Below are positions 6,038 to 6,628 of a DNA stretch of 6,628 bases, piece after piece. Under the pieces are notes generated by a model. It was not told the origin of the DNA and searched no databases. It was given only the letters and a program-made list of their open reading frames with translations. This DNA is from Rhizobiaceae bacterium. Its GTDB lineage: Bacteria > Pseudomonadota > Alphaproteobacteria > Rhizobiales > Rhizobiaceae. Within the stretch, counting starts at the first letter, position 1, and each line of letters opens with the position of its first letter. The translations under genes were made by a program, and so were the position numbers. The stretch spans positions 1 to 6,628 of the forward strand of contig JAJFMR010000163.1 of the NCBI GenBank assembly GCA_020696915.1, read 5' to 3'.

Positions 6038-6394
6038 ATGGCCGGTCCGGCATTGGACGACGAAGACAAGCCGCTCGATCCGGCCGTCGAGAAGGTGCGC
6101 AGGAAACTCGTGCGCTTCGTCGCCATCAATCTCGGCATCCTGCTCGTCGCCCTTATGGCCGTGGCGGGGGCCATTGTCTACAAATCGGGCGGCGAGGCGC
6201 CGGCGATCGGCCTGGACGGCGAGCCTGCCGAGGCTGCCATTCCCCTGCCGGCCGGCGCCCGCATCGTCTCGCAGTCGCTTTCCGGCGACCGCATCGCCAT
6301 CGACGCCGAGCTTGCCGGCGGCGGCCGCGCCATTTTCCTTTACGACCTCGCCGCCCAGCGCCTCGTCGGCCGTTTCACGATCAGCCCGGAATGA
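6038..6394 (+). CDS. Small single-pass membrane protein (DUF6476-like)
   Basis: Function is unknown. The 118-residue protein has an acidic N-terminus (about 1-18), then a basic patch EKVRRKLVR (18-26). One hydrophobic segment follows at about 27-48 (FVAINLGILLVALMAVAGAIVY), then a C-terminal domain of about 65 residues. The basic patch before the membrane segment predicts an N-in, C-out orientation, with the C-terminal part in the periplasm. That part, with LPAGARIVSQSLSGDRIAI and AIFLYDLAAQRLVGRF, reads as alternating short beta strands. From memory it resembles DUF6476, small alphaproteobacterial proteins of this layout often found beside rluD; I could not verify this. The ATG at 6038 follows a weak GGG-containing leader. 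An in-frame ATG at 5999 would extend into rluD and is less likely. It is divergent from rluD and followed by a terminator. Confidence 0.8.
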   Translation: MAGPALDDEDKPLDPAVEKVRRKLVRFVAINLGILLVALMAVAGAIVYKSGGEAPAIGLDGEPAEAAIPLPAGARIVSQSLSGDRIAIDAELAGGGRAIFLYDLAAQRLVGRFTISPE

Positions 6395-6403
6395 TCGCCG
6401 GCG

Positions 6404-6426
6404 GCGGCCCAGCCGCGTCTTTTTTT
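6404..6426 (+). terminator. Intrinsic terminator after the DUF6476-like gene
   Basis: GCGGC (6404-6408) and GCCGC (6412-6416) form a short all-GC stem with a CCA loop, followed after a few bases by seven T residues (6420-6426). It begins 10 nt after the stop codon. The stem is only 5 bp, but position and T tract make the call reasonable. Confidence 0.7.
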
Positions 6427-6448
6427 GCGACTTGCGGCGACCATGAAA

Positions 6449-6493
6449 CCGGACAACTCGTGTGCTACCTGATCCGGACAACTCGTGTGCTAC
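6449..6493. repeat. Tandem pair of identical 20-bp direct repeats
   Basis: CCGGACAACTCGTGTGCTAC occurs at 6449-6468 and again, without mismatch, at 6474-6493, separated by CTGAT (25-bp period). The second copy runs into a short inverted repeat, GTGCT-AC-AGCAC (6486-6497). The pair lies between the terminator of the preceding gene and the tRNA promoter, ending 15 bp before the -35. No coding frame of interest covers it. It could be a protein-binding array, an upstream element of the tRNA promoter, or the leftover end of a mobile element. Confidence 0.75.
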
Positions 6494-6508
6494 AGCACCG
6501 GCACGCCG

Positions 6509-6537
6509 TTGCTTTTTGAAGGCGGCCATCTTATATC
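6509..6537 (+). promoter_or_regulatory. tRNA-Glu promoter
   Basis: TTGCTT (6509-6514), a 17-bp spacer and TATATC (6532-6537) form a housekeeping-sigma promoter. The start would be near 6544, about 10 nt before the tRNA. The bases after the -10 (GCG) make a GC-rich discriminator, typical of stable-RNA promoters under stringent control; that regulation is inferred. Confidence 0.6.
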
Positions 6538-6553
6538 GCGAACTCTTGGTAGC

Positions 6554-6628
6554 GCGCCCATCGTCTAGCGGTCAGGACGACGCCCTCTCACGGCGTAAAC
6601 AGGGGTTCGATTCCCCTTGGGCGTACCA
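6554..6628 (+). tRNA. tRNA-Glu (anticodon CUC)
   Basis: This complete 75-nt cloverleaf carries an encoded CCA (6626-6628). The acceptor stem pairs GCGCCCA (6554-6560) with TGGGCGT (6618-6624), with G1-U72 as the first pair and discriminator A at 6625. The anticodon stem ACGCC/GGCGT (6580-6584, 6592-6596) holds loop CTCTCAC with anticodon CTC at 6587-6589, which reads GAG. The T arm is AGGGG-TTCGATT-CCCCT (6601-6617). The D-arm sequence TCGTCTAGCGGTCAGGAC is typical of bacterial tRNA-Glu. The common tRNA-Glu(UUC) should exist elsewhere, so this one specialises in GAG, the favoured Glu codon in GC-rich genomes. The gene ends on the last base of the window. Confidence 0.97.

Noticed and set aside
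6449..6493. CRISPR array
   Set aside because: There are only two repeat units, with a 5-bp spacer and no cas genes.
6395..6553. Integrated element or attachment site at the tRNA gene
   Set aside because: No integrase gene or repeated tRNA 3' end is visible. The window stops exactly at the tRNA end, so the downstream side cannot be examined.

Overview
The window is a GC-rich stretch of core chromosome from an alphaproteobacterium, most likely a member of the Hyphomicrobiales/Rhizobiales. The evidence is the RpoH1-type heat-shock sigma factor with rhizobial wording, a DUF4164 coiled-coil gene directly ahead of zapA, the gap-tkt pair, the rluD/rpoH neighbourhood, and -10 elements of the rhizobial CTATAT/TATATC kind. 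I cannot name a genus. No transposase, phage, CRISPR or plasmid gene is visible.

Layout. Positions 1-624 (minus) hold the N-terminal 208 codons of gap (GAPDH), cut by the left edge. Positions 625-859 are a non-coding leader with a candidate gap promoter and paired inverted repeats. Positions 860-2914 (minus) are tkt (transketolase), upstream of gap and in the same direction. Positions 2915-3159 are a divergent promoter region, with a clear TTGACA promoter for tkt on one strand and a weaker one for the division genes on the other. Positions 3160-3844 (plus) hold a small coiled-coil gene (DUF4164, probably the ZapA partner ZauP) and zapA. A bidirectional terminator separates zapA from the convergent rpoH (3905-4816, minus). 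rpoH has a 184-bp upstream region containing GAACA/TGTTC half-sites, a -10 candidate and a GC-rich leader hairpin. rluD (5001-6017, minus) lies behind it. A one-TM protein gene (DUF6476-like, 6038-6394, plus) diverges from rluD with only about 20 bp between the starts. The right end carries a terminator, a tandem 20-bp direct repeat, a tRNA promoter and a complete tRNA-Glu(CUC) with encoded CCA that ends on the last base.

How they work together. tkt and gap are central carbon enzymes (pentose phosphate/Calvin-type interconversions and glycolysis/gluconeogenesis). The DUF4164-zapA pair acts on the FtsZ ring. rpoH controls the heat-shock regulon, and rluD and tRNA-Glu serve translation. This is housekeeping DNA and I see no new enzymatic system. 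The points that deserve a second look are regulatory: palindromic half-sites at gap and rpoH, GANTC sites ahead of the division operon, absence of the 6S RNA gene from its usual place after zapA, and the direct repeat abutting the tRNA promoter.
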